Assembly: GCA_000302695.1 (NCBI GenBank)
Contig: AMFN01000021.1
Location: 124,001-188,000, forward strand
Length of the DNA stretch: 64,000 bases
Source: Enterobacteriaceae bacterium LSJC7
GTDB lineage: Bacteria; Pseudomonadota; Gammaproteobacteria; Enterobacterales; Enterobacteriaceae
Direction: 5' to 3'
The notes under the pieces were generated by a model. It ran no database searches, was not told where the DNA came from, and saw nothing but the letters and a program-made list of their open reading frames with translations. A program made the position numbers and the translations under genes. Positions 61,898-64,000 of this stretch are shown in pieces; the stretch's first letter is position 1; every line of letters starts with the position of its first letter.

Positions 61898-63115
61898 ATG
61901 AAAAATCACGGCATCAAAAAAGTGGTACTGGCTTACTCCGGCGGCCTGGACACCTCAGCTATCATTCCGTGGCTGAAAGAAAACTATGAAGATTGTGAAG
62001 TGGTCGCCTGCGTGGTGGATATCGGTCAGGATCGCGAAGATCTCAAAGGCGTTGAGCAGAAAGCGCTGCGCTCTGGCGCCGTTGAGTGCTACGTGGTGGA
62101 CGCGCGTGAAGAGTTCATCAGTGACTACGTGTATCCGGTGTTGCAGTCCGGTGCGCTGTATGAAGGCAGCTACCTGCTGGGCACCTCCATGGCGCGTCCG
62201 CTGATCGCTAAAGCGCTGGTGGATGTGGCGAAGAAAGTGGGCGCAGACGCGCTGTGCCACGGTGCAACCGGTAAAGGTAACGACCAGGTGCGTTTTGAGT
62301 CTGCCTGGGCGGCACTGGCGCCTGAGCTTAAAGTGATTGCGCCGTGGCGTGAGTGGAACCTGCGCTCCCGTGAAGCGCTGCTCGATTACCTGAAAGAGCG
62401 TGATATCCCGACTACCGCATCCCTTGAGAAGATTTACAGCCGTGACGAGAACGCCTGGCACATCTCTACTGAAGGTGGCGTGCTGGAAAGCCCGTGGAAC
62501 GCATCTAACAAAGACTGCTGGGTGTGGACGGTTGATCCGAAAGACGCACCGGACCAGGCTGAACTGGTGACGGTGAAAGTTGAACACGGCAAAGTGGTTG
62601 CGGTAAACGGCGAAGCGTTGAGCCCGTTCCAGTGCCTGGAAAAACTCAACCAGATCGGTGCAAAACACGGCGTAGGTCGCGTAGATATCGTGGAAAACCG
62701 TCTGGTGGGTATTAAATCCCGCGGCTGCTATGAAACCCCAGGGGGCACCATCATGATGGCTGCGCTGCGCGGCGTTGAACAGCTGGTGCTGGACCGTGAC
62801 AGTTTCAAATGGCGTGAGCAGGTTGGCCTGGAAATGTCTTATGTGGTTTACGATGGCCGCTGGTTCGCCCCGCTGCGCCAGTCTTTGCAGGCTGCCGCTG
62901 AATCACTGGCGCAGGAAGTTAACGGCGAAGTGGTGCTGGAATTGTACAAAGGTCGTGTCACTGCGATTCAGAAGAAATCGCCCAACAGCCTGTACAACGA
63001 AGAGTTCGCCACCTTCGGTGAAGATGACGTGTACGACCACAGCCACGCTGGCGGCTTTATCCGCCTGTTCTCTTTGTCATCACGCATTCGCGCGCTGAAC
63101 GAGAAGAAGCGTTAA
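61898..63115 (+). CDS. argG: Argininosuccinate synthase (about 400-residue form)
   Basis: Joins citrulline and aspartate with ATP. The PP-loop ATP motif [16 protein letters not shown] lies at the N-terminus, [15 protein letters not shown] is in the middle, and [13 protein letters not shown] and [17 protein letters not shown] are also present. The 405 residues match the short form found in argCBGH clusters (Vibrio, Yersinia and many other bacteria), not the about 447-residue form encoded by the isolated argG of E. coli. AAAGGA precedes ATG 61898. Its position between argB and argH places it under the argC promoter and ArgR. Confidence 0.97.
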   Translation: MKNHGIKKVVLAYSGGLDTSAIIPWLKENYEDCEVVACVVDIGQDREDLKGVEQKALRSGAVECYVVDAREEFISDYVYPVLQSGALYEGSYLLGTSMARPLIAKALVDVAKKVGADALCHGATGKGNDQVRFESAWAALAPELKVIAPWREWNLRSREALLDYLKERDIPTTASLEKIYSRDENAWHISTEGGVLESPWNASNKDCWVWTVDPKDAPDQAELVTVKVEHGKVVAVNGEALSPFQCLEKLNQIGAKHGVGRVDIVENRLVGIKSRGCYETPGGTIMMAALRGVEQLVLDRDSFKWREQVGLEMSYVVYDGRWFAPLRQSLQAAAESLAQEVNGEVVLELYKGRVTAIQKKSPNSLYNEEFATFGEDDVYDHSHAGGFIRLFSLSSRIRALNEKKR

Positions 63116-63141
63116 TCGGGCTGAAAGACTTGCTGTACCAA

Positions 63142-63171
63142 AGGCCCGGGCATCTGTCCGGGCCTGTTATT
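63142..63171 (+). terminator. Terminator-like hairpin between argG and argH
   Basis: Arms AGGCCCGG and CCGGGCCT (63142-63149, 63158-63165) with an 8-base loop, followed by GTTATT. The 99-base argG-argH gap and this hairpin suggest partial termination or mRNA processing before argH. Confidence 0.5.
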
Positions 63172-63214
63172 AACGGCCTTCGGGCAACAGATTCAGATGA
63201 AATGGAGCATGACT

Positions 63215-64000
63215 ATGGCACTTTGGGGTGGGCGTTTTACTCAGGCAGCGGACCAGCGGTTCAAGCAGTTTAATGACTCTCTGCGTTTTGACTATCGCCT
63301 GGCTGAGCAGGATATCGTCGGCTCTGTTGCCTGGTCCAAAGCACTGGTGACCGTAGGCGTGCTGAGTGCTGATGAGCAGCAGCAGCTGGAAGCGGCGCTG
63401 AATGCGCTTCTGGCAGAGGTGCAGGCTAATCCGCAGCAGATTCTTGAAAGCGATGCGGAAGATATTCACAGCTGGGTGGAAGGCAAGCTGATTGATAAAG
63501 TCGGCCAGCTGGGTAAGAAATTACACACCGGGCGCAGCCGTAACGACCAGGTAGCGACCGACCTTAAACTGTGGTGCAAAGAGCAGGCAGCGGTGCTGCT
63601 CGGCGCCATCCGCGAGCTACAGCAGGCGCTGGTGGAAACCGCGCAGGCAAACCAGGACGCGGTGATGCCGGGCTACACCCACTTACAACGCGCGCAGCCG
63701 GTGACGTTTGCCCACTGGTGCCTGGCGTATGTTGAGATGCTGGCGCGTGATGAAAGCCGCCTGCAGGATACCGTGAAGCGCCTGGACGTTAGCCCACTTG
63801 GCAGCGGTGCGCTGGCAGGCACGGCATATGACATTGACCGCGAGCAGCTGGCAGGCTGGCTCGGTTTTGCCTCGGCAACCCGCAACAGCCTCGACAGCGT
63901 TTCTGACCGCGACCATGTGCTGGAACTGCTCTCCAGTGCTTCCATCGGCATGGTGCACCTGTCGCGTTTTGCCGAAGACCTTATCTTCTTTAACTCTGGT
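63215..64000 (+). CDS. argH: Argininosuccinate lyase, N-terminal part (3' end outside window)
   Basis: Splits argininosuccinate to arginine and fumarate. 262 residues are visible of about 457. It starts [20 protein letters not shown], and has [38 protein letters not shown], the helix [17 protein letters not shown] and [20 protein letters not shown], all conserved in the fumarase/aspartase superfamily. ATG 63215 is chosen because GGAG lies 7 bases upstream; an in-frame ATG at 63209 is too close to it. The conserved SS-containing catalytic loop lies beyond the window end. Confidence 0.97.
   Translation, partial: MALWGGRFTQAADQRFKQFNDSLRFDYRLAEQDIVGSVAWSKALVTVGVLSADEQQQLEAALNALLAEVQANPQQILESDAEDIHSWVEGKLIDKVGQLGKKLHTGRSRNDQVATDLKLWCKEQAAVLLGAIRELQQALVETAQANQDAVMPGYTHLQRAQPVTFAHWCLAYVEMLARDESRLQDTVKRLDVSPLGSGALAGTAYDIDREQLAGWLGFASATRNSLDSVSDRDHVLELLSSASIGMVHLSRFAEDLIFFNSG

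Noticed and set aside
61955-62668. A 237-codon open frame antisense to argG
   Set aside because: It mirrors a strongly codon-biased gene and has no start signal or recognisable motif.

Overview
The window is chromosomal DNA of a member of the Enterobacteriaceae. Almost every gene has a close E. coli/Salmonella homologue of matching length, and small signature genes are present (cpxP with its CpxQ RNA, zapB, yibN, yiiQ, yiiR). Gene order differs from E. coli K-12 in ways typical of genera outside Escherichia/Salmonella. trmL runs straight into cpxAR, argG sits inside an argCBGH cluster, a DASS-type transporter lies between cdh and tpiA, and a chemoreceptor plus a small lipoprotein occupy the stretch between metF and eptC. 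A Cronobacter-like or related genus is possible, but I cannot fix the genus from sequence alone. I see no insertion sequence, prophage, CRISPR array, rRNA or tRNA.

Layout. 1-9.8 kb: LPS core (waa) locus. A plus-strand unit (end of waaP, two tandem family-8 glycosyltransferases) converges on a minus-strand unit that starts at rfaD/hldD and runs waaF, waaC, waaL, a family-2 glycosyltransferase, waaQ and a third family-8 glycosyltransferase. The transferase and ligase genes are visibly AT-rich compared with the GC-rich flanks. 10-13.6 kb: kbl-tdh (threonine catabolism) and waaH/yibD, a core-decorating glycosyltransferase with a phased array of PmrA-like half-sites upstream. 13.6-21.5 kb: yibQ-envC-gpmI on the minus strand, then yibN-grxC-secB-gpsA-cysE on the plus strand, and trmL. 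21.5-27.7 kb: cpxA-cpxR facing cpxP (with the CpxQ sRNA in its 3' UTR), fieF, pfkA, sbp. 27.7-32.2 kb: cdh, the DASS transporter, tpiA, yiiQ, yiiR. 32.2-37.3 kb: fpr, the glycerol operon glpF-glpK-glpX, and zapB. 37.4-45.5 kb: rraA, menA, hslVU (heat-shock promoter and leader hairpin), ftsN, cytR, priA. 45.7-51.2 kb: rpmE and the methionine genes metJ, metB-metL, metF with MetJ operators. 51.4-58.5 kb: chemoreceptor, lipoprotein, eptC, ppc. 58.7-64 kb: argE facing argCBGH, with argH cut by the window end.

Together the window covers envelope construction and surveillance (LPS core, EnvC/FtsN/ZapB division proteins, Cpx stress response), central carbon metabolism (gpmI, pfkA, tpiA, ppc, glycerol use) and amino-acid biosynthesis (Cys, Met, Arg). 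The most interesting signals are regulatory. There are four TTAA-type half-sites at exact 11-bp spacing before waaH and a matching pair before eptC, which suggests shared PmrA control of LPS core decoration. Other points are a rhodanese-like YibN with no cysteine at all, an unusual waa gene order with three family-8 transferases, and the rearranged junctions.
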